A DNA stretch of 23,091 nucleotides from Hyphomicrobium_A sp964620915 (GTDB taxonomy: Bacteria > Pseudomonadota > Alphaproteobacteria > Rhizobiales > Hyphomicrobiaceae). The stretch covers positions 1-23,091 of the forward strand of contig CAZUKP010000049.1 of the NCBI GenBank assembly GCA_964620915.1. Direction: 5' to 3'. Below the pieces are notes generated by a model that was not told the DNA's origin, made no database searches, and worked only from the letters and a program-made list of their open reading frames with translations. A program made the position numbers and the translations under genes. The first letter of the stretch is position 1. Each line of letters begins with the position of its first letter. Positions 7,155 through 15,053 of the stretch are shown piece after piece.

Positions 7155-8714
7155 ATGCGTCGGTTTTTGCTTCTCGTCATTGATTTGTTCTTGGTTGCGC
7201 TGGCCACGATTTTTGCGCTGGTCCTGAGAGAAAATTTTGTCATTTCACCTGAAAAATTTGCAGTTGTGCTGCCGTACCTCGGCGGCACGCTTCTGACCGC
7301 GATCGTCGTGCTGCCGGTTCTGCGTCTGAACCGGGGTATTTGGCGGCTCAGTGGGATGCCCGACTACGTGCGCGTGGTAGGCGCCGCCGTGGTCATTGTG
7401 CTTTGCGCTGTGGGAATTGGCTTCGCCAACAATCGGCTCGATGGCATTGCGCGTTCCCTGCCGGTTCTGCAGGGGCTCATGATTGTCGCCGCGCTTGTCG
7501 GCGTGCGCGTCCTTTTCAGATTGGTATTCAAGCCAAGGAAACAGGCGATTGTTGACGCTGCTGCTGACCGTGGTAACGCACATGCGCCCCATGAGACAGT
7601 GCTCGTCGTTGGCCTCAACAGTATCACTGAATTGTATCTTCGCTCTGTCGCGGAGTTTGCGCCCACACGCGTGCAGGTCGCAGGCCTGTTGGGCGGGCTC
7701 GATCGGCACATTGGGCGGGTCTTGCGGGAACATCGCATCTTGGGAACGCCTGAGCAGGTCGGTGCCGTCCTTGCAGACCTTGAGGTCCACGGTATTTTTG
7801 TCGATCGCATCGTGATCACAACCCCGTTTGCAGATCTGTCGCCACAGGCGCGTGAAGCGCTGCGCGCTGTCGAGCGGGCATCAACGATCCGCCTCGACTT
7901 CTTTGCCGAGCATGTGGGGTTGGACCCAAACTCACCCGTGCGAGGCGCACCAAAGTCATCACAAGGGTCCTCATCGGTTCCCCAATCCAATGCTCCGTCC
8001 TTTTCCGCCCTCGAGCTTACTATGCCAACGCGTCGGGGGTATTGGCGGATGAAGCGGGCGCTCAGCTTGGTCGGCGCCGTTCTCCTGGTTGTCTTGCTGG
8101 CGCCCATCATTTTGGTGGTGGGGGCCTTGGTTGCGATTGATCTTGGGCTTCCTGTGGTGTTCTGGCAGCAGCGTCCGGGGATGGGCGGACGTCCATTCAA
8201 GCTGCTCAAGTTCCGTACGATGGGTCCCGCCCATGATTGGCAGGGGCGACGCATCGCGGACGAGCACAGGGTGTCCGCGATCGGACGCTTCTTGCGTCGC
8301 TCGCGCTTGGACGAGCTGCCCCAGCTCTACAACATCCTTGTTGGTGACATGTCGTTTGTGGGGCCAAGACCGCTGCTTCCGGTCGATCAGAGCAAGGAGC
8401 ATAATTTGCGCCTGCTTGTGCGGCCGGGTCTGACTGGATGGGCACAAGTCAATGGTGGTCGAGCCGTTTCGCCTGAGGCCAAGAGTGCCCTCGATGTTTG
8501 GTACGTCAGGAATGCATCTTTGGCGCTGGATCTAAATATCATTTGGCGGACGTTTGACATGCTGATCAATGGCGAACGTCTTGACGAACGCAACGTTGAC
8601 CGGGCTCGTGATGAACTTTCCCTTGTAAGAAACAGCGGTGTCAGTGATGCCGCGTCTTTGACCGGTGACAATAAAGTCGCTCGGTCAAAAGCATCGCAAC
8701 GAGCCGTTGCATGA
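7155..8714 (+). CDS. Polyprenyl-phosphate sugar-1-phosphate transferase (WcaJ/WbaP/PssY type)
   Basis: This integral membrane enzyme moves a sugar-1-phosphate from a nucleotide sugar onto undecaprenyl phosphate, the first step of repeat-unit assembly. The N-terminal half has about four membrane helices (from residue 2, LLLVIDLFLVALATIFALVL, to about 115), followed by a soluble domain of the CoA-binding-3 type (VLVVGLNSITELYLRSVAEF onwards). The C-terminal catalytic part starts with the helix after MKRALSLVGA (about 300). It contains KFRTM at 352-356, the Asp-Glu catalytic pair at 386-387 (RLDELPQLYN), GDMSFVGPRPLLP, and PGLTGWAQVNG. The ATG at 7155 is preceded by GTGGGGTG; an upstream ATG at 7119 would add 12 residues and overlap the small ORF. 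The sugar cannot be read from sequence. Confidence 0.93.
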   Translation: MRRFLLLVIDLFLVALATIFALVLRENFVISPEKFAVVLPYLGGTLLTAIVVLPVLRLNRGIWRLSGMPDYVRVVGAAVVIVLCAVGIGFANNRLDGIARSLPVLQGLMIVAALVGVRVLFRLVFKPRKQAIVDAAADRGNAHAPHETVLVVGLNSITELYLRSVAEFAPTRVQVAGLLGGLDRHIGRVLREHRILGTPEQVGAVLADLEVHGIFVDRIVITTPFADLSPQAREALRAVERASTIRLDFFAEHVGLDPNSPVRGAPKSSQGSSSVPQSNAPSFSALELTMPTRRGYWRMKRALSLVGAVLLVVLLAPIILVVGALVAIDLGLPVVFWQQRPGMGGRPFKLLKFRTMGPAHDWQGRRIADEHRVSAIGRFLRRSRLDELPQLYNILVGDMSFVGPRPLLPVDQSKEHNLRLLVRPGLTGWAQVNGGRAVSPEAKSALDVWYVRNASLALDLNIIWRTFDMLINGERLDERNVDRARDELSLVRNSGVSDAASLTGDNKVARSKASQRAVA

Positions 8715-8815
8715 GGCATGTCATCCAGGATGTTGGAGGCAATGGATGCAAGAGACGTCCAAGTTCGGCTAGTGTTCATAGTCCCGTTTGAGAATGGCGT
8801 ACGCGTGAAGGGCCT

Positions 8816-10252
8816 ATGATTATCCCTGTCATCCTGTCCGGCGGTTCTGGCACGCGACTTTGGCCACTCTCTCGGGCGATGTATCCCAAGCAGTTCATTC
8901 ACTTTTTCAGTGAGCACGACGACAATCTTTTGGGCGCGACGCTTCAGCGCCTTGGCCTTTCGCAGAGCTTTGCAGCACCGATCATCGTCTGCAACAACGA
9001 CCATCGCTTTCTGGTGCGCGAGGAGGCGGAGCGCGCTGGTGTCGATCCTCAAGCGATAATTTTGGAGCCCGTTGCCCGCAATACTGCGGCCGCCATTGCC
9101 GCAGCCGCCCTCGTGGCGGAGCGATCGAATCCGGGCGCTGTTCTCGCGGTCATGCCCTCCGATCACGTCGTGCGCGACGCGCAGGCCTTTGTCGACAGGA
9201 TCGAGCAAGCCGCTAAAATCGCTGCGAGGGGCAAGCTCGTTCTGTTTGGTATCAAACCGACCGAGCCGCATACCGGTTACGGCTACATTCGCCAGGGGGG
9301 ACCGCTCGATGGGCCACGTGGCAGCTTTGCCGTCGACGCCTTTTTTGAAAAGCCTGACCGGGAAACAGCACAGAAGTATCTTGCGGATAGCTCATTCTTC
9401 TGGAACAGCGGCATTTTTGTGCTGAGTGCGCGTACCTATCTTGACGAGCTTGAGCGCCTTGCGCCGGGCATCTTCCAAGCGGCAGATGCAGCACTGCAAC
9501 ATGCCAGCGAGGACCTTGGGTTCCTTCGGCTCAATCATGCAGCCTTTGCCAACGCGCCCAACATATCCATCGATTATGCTGTGATGGAGAAAACGGACGC
9601 GGCGGCCCTGCTTCCCCTCGATGTGGGTTGGAGCGACGTCGGATCCTGGTCGTCGTTGTGGGCGCTTGGACCACACGATGAGCAGGGAAACGCGATCCGG
9701 GGCGATGCCCTCCTTCTTGATACGAACGGTTGTTATGTGCACAGCGAGCGCTCACTTGTCTCGACAATTGGCGTGAGCGATCTGGTCATTGTCGATACGC
9801 CGGATGCGTTGCTTGTGGCCGACAAGGCCCGGGCGCAAGACGTATCAAGCCTCGTTGCCAAGCTGAAGCAATCCAACCGCAAGGAGCACGAGCAACACCT
9901 CAGGAGCTACCGTCCTTGGGGGTATTTTGAGACACTCAGCATCGGGCCTCGCTTCCAGGTCAAGCTGTTACATGTGGCGCCCGGCGGCAAACTCTCCATG
10001 CAAATGCACCACCACCGCTCGGAGCACTGGGTGGTCGTGCGCGGGACCGCCAAGGTGACGATCGAGGGAGGCGAAAGGCTCGTTCAGGAAAACGAGAGCA
10101 TCTATATCACGGCAACGCATTGGCACCGGTTGGAGAACCCCGGGAAAGTTCCACTCGAGATGATTGAGGTGCAGATCGGCACGTATCTCGGCGAGGATGA
10201 CATCATCAGGACCGATGACGTCTATCACCGCGGAGTGGATGAAACGAAATAG
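8816..10252 (+). CDS. manC: Mannose-1-phosphate guanylyltransferase / mannose-6-phosphate isomerase
   Basis: This bifunctional type II enzyme of 478 residues makes GDP-mannose. The N-terminal nucleotidyltransferase has the signature GGSGTRLWPLSR at residues 9-20, with PKQF just after, and FFEKP and NSGIF further in. The C-terminal cupin isomerase domain (about 355-470) has YRPWGYFE, KLLHVAPGG, QMHHHRSEHWVVV and the closing QIGTYLGEDDI. The ATG is preceded by GAAGGG. It lies 101 bases after the sugar transferase in the same direction, so co-transcription is likely. Its presence indicates that mannose, or a GDP-mannose-derived sugar such as fucose or rhamnose, is part of the polymer. No phosphomannomutase gene (manB/algC) is in the window, so that step must be supplied elsewhere. 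Confidence 0.93.
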   Translation: MIIPVILSGGSGTRLWPLSRAMYPKQFIHFFSEHDDNLLGATLQRLGLSQSFAAPIIVCNNDHRFLVREEAERAGVDPQAIILEPVARNTAAAIAAAALVAERSNPGAVLAVMPSDHVVRDAQAFVDRIEQAAKIAARGKLVLFGIKPTEPHTGYGYIRQGGPLDGPRGSFAVDAFFEKPDRETAQKYLADSSFFWNSGIFVLSARTYLDELERLAPGIFQAADAALQHASEDLGFLRLNHAAFANAPNISIDYAVMEKTDAAALLPLDVGWSDVGSWSSLWALGPHDEQGNAIRGDALLLDTNGCYVHSERSLVSTIGVSDLVIVDTPDALLVADKARAQDVSSLVAKLKQSNRKEHEQHLRSYRPWGYFETLSIGPRFQVKLLHVAPGGKLSMQMHHHRSEHWVVVRGTAKVTIEGGERLVQENESIYITATHWHRLENPGKVPLEMIEVQIGTYLGEDDIIRTDDVYHRGVDETK

Positions 10253-10259
10253 TGCGTGG

Positions 10260-10286
10260 GATTGAGGACGCTGCGATGCCTCAATC
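10260..10286. terminator. Hairpin between convergent genes
   Basis: GATTGAGG at 10260-10267 pairs with CCTCAATC at 10279-10286 across an 11-base loop. It lies exactly between the manC stop (10252) and the stop of the minus-strand phosphatase gene (10289), where a two-way terminator is expected. No clear U-run follows in either direction, so termination strength is uncertain. Confidence 0.45.
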
Positions 10287-10288
10287 GA

Positions 10289-10822
10289 TCAAGGCAATCG
10301 ACTGGGTGTCAGAAAATGCTCAAGCCGTCCGCGCCCCCCTTCGATCAGGGACCAATCTTCGGTATCGAACGCGATAATCGCAACCGCTGCAGTAGGAAAC
10401 TTCTCCGCAATTGCGGCAACGTCGTCCTCAGCCCCGCTGCCTACAAGCATCATGGCCAGTTCCTCAAGGCCCGGATTGTGTCCGACAACCATGACGTGAC
10501 GCATCGGGCGTCCGTTTAGGGGAGACTCAACATTATGAATGCACGCAAGCAGATCGGACGGCGCGGCCATATAGAGGGTCTCGTCAAACTTGACCTCAGG
10601 CGGGGGACTGGCGAGCTTGGGCAGCACGAGGTCCAATGTTTCGCGCGCGCGCGCAGCGGTTGAGCAGAGGATCAAATCGGGGTTCACACCCATCGCCGCC
10701 AGGGCAGCCCCGACTTGGGGCGCAGCCGTTTGGCCCCGCTTGGCCAGCGGGCGATCGAAATCGTCGAGACCCGGACGGTCCCAGCTCGATTTCGCATGGC
10801 GGAGCAATGAAAGTGTCAACAT
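10289..10822 (-). CDS. SixA-type phosphohistidine phosphatase
   Basis: This 177-residue protein belongs to the histidine phosphatase (phosphoglycerate mutase-like) superfamily, in the short SixA branch that removes phosphate from phosphohistidine. The catalytic LLRHAKSSW motif gives the nucleophile His9, and VVGHNPG gives the second His at 115. LAKRG (about 26-30) and STAARARET (about 54-62) supply the other conserved arginines. I chose the ATG at 10822 (MLTLSLLRHAK) because related proteins begin there; an ATG eight codons upstream (10846) is possible, and neither has a strong ribosome binding site. It stands alone between the polysaccharide operon and the ATPase gene, and its partner phosphoprotein is not evident. 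Confidence 0.82.
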   Translation of the reverse strand: MLTLSLLRHAKSSWDRPGLDDFDRPLAKRGQTAAPQVGAALAAMGVNPDLILCSTAARARETLDLVLPKLASPPPEVKFDETLYMAAPSDLLACIHNVESPLNGRPMRHVMVVGHNPGLEELAMMLVGSGAEDDVAAIAEKFPTAAVAIIAFDTEDWSLIEGGRGRLEHFLTPSRLP

Positions 10823-11174
10823 GGCCAGCCGACGATGGCCACCCATGTGTTTCTGTCAAGGCGCTCGGCATAGTCCGCTGGTCGGGCCAGATGCCATCAC
10901 CGGCGGGGTTTCTTGACGTTTTTCGACCCGCTAGGAGAACATGCTGGGTCGGCCGGGTTGTGGATCGGGTGTGCCCGGATTCTTCCCCAAGATGGTTTAA
11001 GTGGCTGCAAATCAAGTGTTTCCGTCCTTTACTTTCCGGCTTGCCAAACGATCCTTAGCGCCTGCGGTGGCTTGCCAGAGGCAGTCCCACGTCGGCCGGA
11101 CTGCGCCTGACGGCTTCGCCAGAGACCTTCTGCGCGAATTTGGCTCGGCCAACCGTGCCTATGGGGAGTGTTGA
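10823..11174. other. Intergenic region between divergent sixA-like and ATPase genes
   Basis: This stretch of 352 bases lies between two divergent genes. It should contain promoters for both, but I see no convincing -35/-10 pair, FNR-type palindrome or RNA structure. Several short ORFs cross it without recognisable content. A GGGGAG motif at its right end serves the ATPase start. Confidence 0.4.
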
Positions 11175-13463
11175 ATGCTGACGGAACGTAGCTTGAGGCG
11201 TGCGCTTGTCATCATTGCCATGATCGCTTTGATCATGGGACTGGTGGCGTACGTTCTTGGCCACTCTAAGCTCGCTCATGGCATTTGGGCGGCTGGCACC
11301 ATTCCCGTTGTCATTGGGCTCGCAATCTCCATCACGCGCGATCTTCTGGCCGGGCGCATGGGCGTCGACGCCATCGCGCTTTTGTCGATGTCAGCCGCGT
11401 TGGCACTAAATGAAACGTTGGCAGCCATCGTAGTCGCCGTCATGTATTCAGGCGGGAACGTGTTGGAGGACTTTGCCGTTGTGCGCGCAGAGCACGACTT
11501 GAAGTCATTGGCAGACCGCGCCCCCCGCATAGCGCATCGGCGTAGTGATCACGGCATTGAGGATATCCCGATCGACCAAGTCGTGATCGGCGATTCCATC
11601 CTGGTGCGGGCAGGAGAGGTGGTCCCCGTTGACGGGCGTCTAACATCCGAGGAGGGGCTTATCGATGAGTCGGCATTGACTGGAGAGCCAATTCCAGTCT
11701 TGCACCGCAAGCGCGATGGCATACGTAGCGGTACGTTGAACGCCGGTAGAGCCTTTGAGATGTCGGCTGCGGCAACGGCCGGGGAAAGCACGTACGCCGG
11801 AATCGTGCGCCTTGTCACTGCGGCGCAGACCGCAAAGGCCCCGTTTATCCGTCTCGCAGACCGCTTTGCATTACTGCTGTTGCCCATAACGGTCTTGGTC
11901 GCGGGGCTAGCCTGGTTCTTCTCCGCTGATCCCGTCCGTGGGCTTGCGGTGCTCGTCGTCGCGACTCCATGTCCACTCATCTTAGCTGCACCGGTGGCCT
12001 TCATATCCGGCGTGTCGCGCGCGGCACGGCGCGGCATTCTGATCAAGGGCGGTGGTCCACTTGAAGCGCTGGCGCGGGCCCACACAGTAATGTTCGACAA
12101 GACAGGGACTTTGACGGTGGGCGGCGCGCGGCTCGTGGCTGTTGAAACGGCGCCTGGCGAAGTTGCCGATGACGTTTTGCGGTTCGCCGGCTCGTTGGAG
12201 CAGGCCTCACAACATGTCGTCGCCGAAGCCATCGTCACTGCAGCAAGAGCCAAGGGTATGACGCTGGAAATGCCGCAGCAGGTGCATGAGGTTATGGGTT
12301 CGGGGCTTGAGGGATTGGTTTCTGGTCGTCGCGTCTTGGTTGGGTCTGAGCAGCTCGTTTTTGGTAAACACAAACCCGGAGATTGGGCTGCGCGCGCTCA
12401 GCGTCGCGCCTCGTGGCGCTCGGCTCTCAGCGTGTTTGTGTCCGTAAACGGGCGCGTCATCGGTGCGCTCCTGCTGGCGGACGAGCTACGCAAGGACACG
12501 TTTCGAGCCGTACAATCGCTCCGGACAGCGGGCGTGAAACGAATCGTAATGGTGACCGGCGATCGATCTGATGCGGCACAGACGATCGGTGCAGCGCTCG
12601 ACCTAGACGCTGTGCTCTCCGATCGTGTCCCGACCGATAAAGTTGAAGCTGTCGCCGTCGAACAGCGGCTTAACCCTACGGTTATGGTTGGAGATGGGAT
12701 CAATGATGCGCCAGCACTTGCTGCCGCCGATGTCGGTATTGCCCTGGGCGCGCGGGGAGCGAGCGCCTCGTCCGAGGCCGCAGATGTCGTCGTCCTCGTA
12801 GACCGTCTCGACCGCGTCTCCGAGGCATTGATGATCGCGAGACGAACGCGCCGCATCGCGCTTGAGAGCATCATCACGGGGCTTGGCCTGTCGGGACTTG
12901 CAATGGGCGTTGCGGCGGTTGGCTGGCTCACCCCAGTGGCCGGCGCGATCACACAGGAGCTCATCGATGTCGCGGTCATCATTAATGCCCTGCGCGCGCT
13001 TGGATCAGGGAGGAGACTAATGGGGCACCGGTTTCCCTCGAAGGCCGCAAAGCAACTCGGTGATGAGCATCGTTTGCTGGAACGTGAGCTCGACAAGCTG
13101 CGTGAAATTACGGATGCGTTGGATGACGCAAGGCCAGCTGAAGCTGTGGTCTTGATCACAAAGGCGCACCATCTCGTGGAAGGACGTATCGTCGCCCACG
13201 AACGAGGTGATGAAGCGTCCGTCTATCCACGCTTGGCAAAGTTTCTCCCCGATCGGCATGGATTGTCGGCCATGAGCCGGGCTCACCGCGAGATTCTGCA
13301 TCTTGCGCGCATGCTGGCGCGCCTTTCTGATGGATTGAGCGCAGAAGATGTCGACAAGTATTTGGTACGCGATGCGCAGAGAGTTATAGAGGCAATCGAA
13401 GCGCTGGTGCGCATTCATAACGCGCAGGAAGAAGACATTTACGAGCACGCCGCAGCCGTTTGA
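11175..13463 (+). CDS. P1B-5-type metal ATPase with C-terminal hemerythrin-like domain
   Basis: This membrane pump of 762 residues has two N-terminal helices (about 10-60), a second pair (about 75-100), the actuator domain with TGEP, the third pair with the metal-binding TPC motif at residues 264-266, the phosphorylation motif DKTGT at 308, TGD near 462, the hinge GDGINDAP at 506-513, and two C-terminal helices (about 565-610). A hemerythrin-like four-helix domain follows from about 630: DEH at 630-632, HHLVEGRIVAHERGDE, RAHREI and HNAQEEDIYEH carry the His/Glu/Asp ligands. TPC with a C-terminal hemerythrin-like domain defines the P1B-5 subgroup, including Sinorhizobium meliloti Nia, linked to nickel and iron. 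There is no N-terminal heavy-metal-associated domain. The ribosome binding site is GGGGAG. The metal is inferred from the subgroup. Confidence 0.9.
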   Translation: MLTERSLRRALVIIAMIALIMGLVAYVLGHSKLAHGIWAAGTIPVVIGLAISITRDLLAGRMGVDAIALLSMSAALALNETLAAIVVAVMYSGGNVLEDFAVVRAEHDLKSLADRAPRIAHRRSDHGIEDIPIDQVVIGDSILVRAGEVVPVDGRLTSEEGLIDESALTGEPIPVLHRKRDGIRSGTLNAGRAFEMSAAATAGESTYAGIVRLVTAAQTAKAPFIRLADRFALLLLPITVLVAGLAWFFSADPVRGLAVLVVATPCPLILAAPVAFISGVSRAARRGILIKGGGPLEALARAHTVMFDKTGTLTVGGARLVAVETAPGEVADDVLRFAGSLEQASQHVVAEAIVTAARAKGMTLEMPQQVHEVMGSGLEGLVSGRRVLVGSEQLVFGKHKPGDWAARAQRRASWRSALSVFVSVNGRVIGALLLADELRKDTFRAVQSLRTAGVKRIVMVTGDRSDAAQTIGAALDLDAVLSDRVPTDKVEAVAVEQRLNPTVMVGDGINDAPALAAADVGIALGARGASASSEAADVVVLVDRLDRVSEALMIARRTRRIALESIITGLGLSGLAMGVAAVGWLTPVAGAITQELIDVAVIINALRALGSGRRLMGHRFPSKAAKQLGDEHRLLERELDKLREITDALDDARPAEAVVLITKAHHLVEGRIVAHERGDEASVYPRLAKFLPDRHGLSAMSRAHREILHLARMLARLSDGLSAEDVDKYLVRDAQRVIEAIEALVRIHNAQEEDIYEHAAAV

Positions 13464-13479
13464 TTGGCGAGTTGCATCT

Positions 13480-15030
13480 TTACTTGGAGCGCGAAGCGAA
13501 GCGAACGGCTTCTTCGGCGGCTCGAAACAGGGCTTGGGCTTTGTTGACGCACTCTTGCTGTTCTTTTTCCGGGACCGAATCGTGCACGAGGCCTGCACCG
13601 GCCTGCACGTACATCACACCGTCCTTCACCAAAGCAGTGCGCAAAACAATGCAAGAATCCATCTGGCCGGTGGCCGAGAAGTAACCGACACAGCCTGCAT
13701 AGGGCCCACGCTTTGACTTCTCCAACTCGTCGATGATCTCCATGGCCCGCACTTTTGGCGCACCCGACACCGTTCCGGCTGGAAATCCAGCCATCAATGC
13801 ATCAATTGAATCATGCATCTTGCTCAATCGTCCAACCACGTTGGAGACGATATGCATGACGTGGCTGTAGCGCTCGATGAAAAATTGGCCTGTTACCTCG
13901 ACTGTTCCGATTTCGGCGACGCGCCCGACATCGTTGCGGCCAAGATCGAGCAGCATGAGATGCTCGGCGCGTTCCTTGGGATCCTTTAGCAGCGCTTCGG
14001 CGAAGGCCTGGTCTTCGATCTCGGTCGCACCCCGCGGCGCAGTACCCGCTATAGGGCGGATAGTGACGTCGTCGTCGCTGACACGCACGAGTATTTCTGG
14101 GCTCGATCCGACGAGAGCGAAGCCGCCGAAATCAAGATGGAACAGGTAAGGCGAAGGATTGGTGCGCCGCAAGGCCCTGTAAAGAGCAAAGGAGGGCAAC
14201 GTGAAGGGCGCGGAGAAACGCTGCGACAGGACGACTTGGAATATGTCTCCAGCGACGACGTACTCCTTTGCACGCCGGACCATCGCCTTGTATTCGTCGG
14301 GCGCTGTGTTGGATGTGGCCCGGGGCGCAGGGAGCGTCTTGGACGTCCCCGTCGTTACGTGCGGCAACGGCGCATCAAGTGCGGTGACCGCGGCCTTGAG
14401 ACGCTTGCGCGCCGCCTTGTAGGCCTTTTCGGCCGGCTCGTTATTGTCGGTGCGCACCGGCGACACGATAGTGATCTCATCCTTTACGACGTCGAAGATC
14501 ACCATGACGGTGGGACGGATAAGGATGCTGTCCGGAACAGCGAGCTCGTCGGGTTGCACGTCGGGCAGATGCTCGATGAGGCGGACCGTGTCATACCCCA
14601 TGTAGCCGAAGATACCCGCCGACATTGGGGGCAGCTCGGGCGGCAGTGAGAGCGCAGACTCGGCAAGGAGCGCGCGCAGGGACTCGAGTGTGGGCAGCGC
14701 TTCGTCCTGGAATGCCTCGGGTTTCGATTGCGGTTTGCGATTTATGGCGGCCGTGTTGCCATTGGCGCGCCAGATGACATCGGGCGCCAAACCTATCACG
14801 GAGTAGCGCCCGCGTTTGGCGCCGCCTTCGACCGATTCCAGAAGAAAGCTCATCGGACGGCCAGCGGCCAGCTTCAGATATGCCGAGACGGGGGTCTCTA
14901 GATCGGCGACCAACCGCGTCCAAACAACCTGAGGCTCACCGGCCTCATAGCGCGCCTCGAATTCCTCCAGGGACGGCATTGCCTGCATCTTGTCCAGCCT
15001 CGGTGCCTTCTTGCGCTTGAGCGTACTCAA
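13480..15030 (-). CDS. trpE: Anthranilate synthase component I
   Basis: This chorismate-utilising subunit makes anthranilate for tryptophan synthesis. The N-terminal domain carries SFLLESVEGG, the LLES segment tied to tryptophan feedback binding. The catalytic part shows LVGSSPEILVR, RPIAGTAPRG, DLGRNDVGRVA, HVMHIVSNVVG, GTVSGAPKVRAMEII, GCVGYF and QAGAGLVHDSVPEKE. At 516 residues it is full length. The start is TTG at 15030 with AGGAGG five or so bases before it; the next ATG is 14 codons inside. It begins 23 bases after the ppiD-like gene on the same strand, so the two are probably one transcript, and I see no attenuator leader before it. The component II gene (trpG) is not in the window. 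The gene converges on the ATPase gene with only 16 bases between stops. Confidence 0.97.
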   Translation of the reverse strand: MSTLKRKKAPRLDKMQAMPSLEEFEARYEAGEPQVVWTRLVADLETPVSAYLKLAAGRPMSFLLESVEGGAKRGRYSVIGLAPDVIWRANGNTAAINRKPQSKPEAFQDEALPTLESLRALLAESALSLPPELPPMSAGIFGYMGYDTVRLIEHLPDVQPDELAVPDSILIRPTVMVIFDVVKDEITIVSPVRTDNNEPAEKAYKAARKRLKAAVTALDAPLPHVTTGTSKTLPAPRATSNTAPDEYKAMVRRAKEYVVAGDIFQVVLSQRFSAPFTLPSFALYRALRRTNPSPYLFHLDFGGFALVGSSPEILVRVSDDDVTIRPIAGTAPRGATEIEDQAFAEALLKDPKERAEHLMLLDLGRNDVGRVAEIGTVEVTGQFFIERYSHVMHIVSNVVGRLSKMHDSIDALMAGFPAGTVSGAPKVRAMEIIDELEKSKRGPYAGCVGYFSATGQMDSCIVLRTALVKDGVMYVQAGAGLVHDSVPEKEQQECVNKAQALFRAAEEAVRFASRSK

Positions 15031-15053
15031 AGCACCTCCTGGATCGCAGATCG

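Noticed and set aside
7364..8254. 296-codon minus-strand ORF opposite the sugar transferase
   Set aside because: Entirely antisense to a gene with clear motifs; Arg/Ser/Thr/Pro-rich composition typical of shadow frames.
8387..9271. 294-codon minus-strand ORF across the transferase and manC genes
   Set aside because: Antisense to two secure genes and without motifs.
10973..11040. Possible FNR/FixK-type box upstream of the hemerythrin ATPase
   Set aside because: Only a single ATCAA half-site is present; no paired TTGAT with the right spacing.
11549..12373. 274-codon minus-strand ORF opposite the metal ATPase
   Set aside because: Antisense shadow with Ser/Ala/Thr/Pro-rich composition and no domain.
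15031..15053. Tryptophan attenuator before trpE
   Set aside because: The gap after ppiD is only 23 bases and holds just a ribosome binding site; no leader peptide or paired hairpins.
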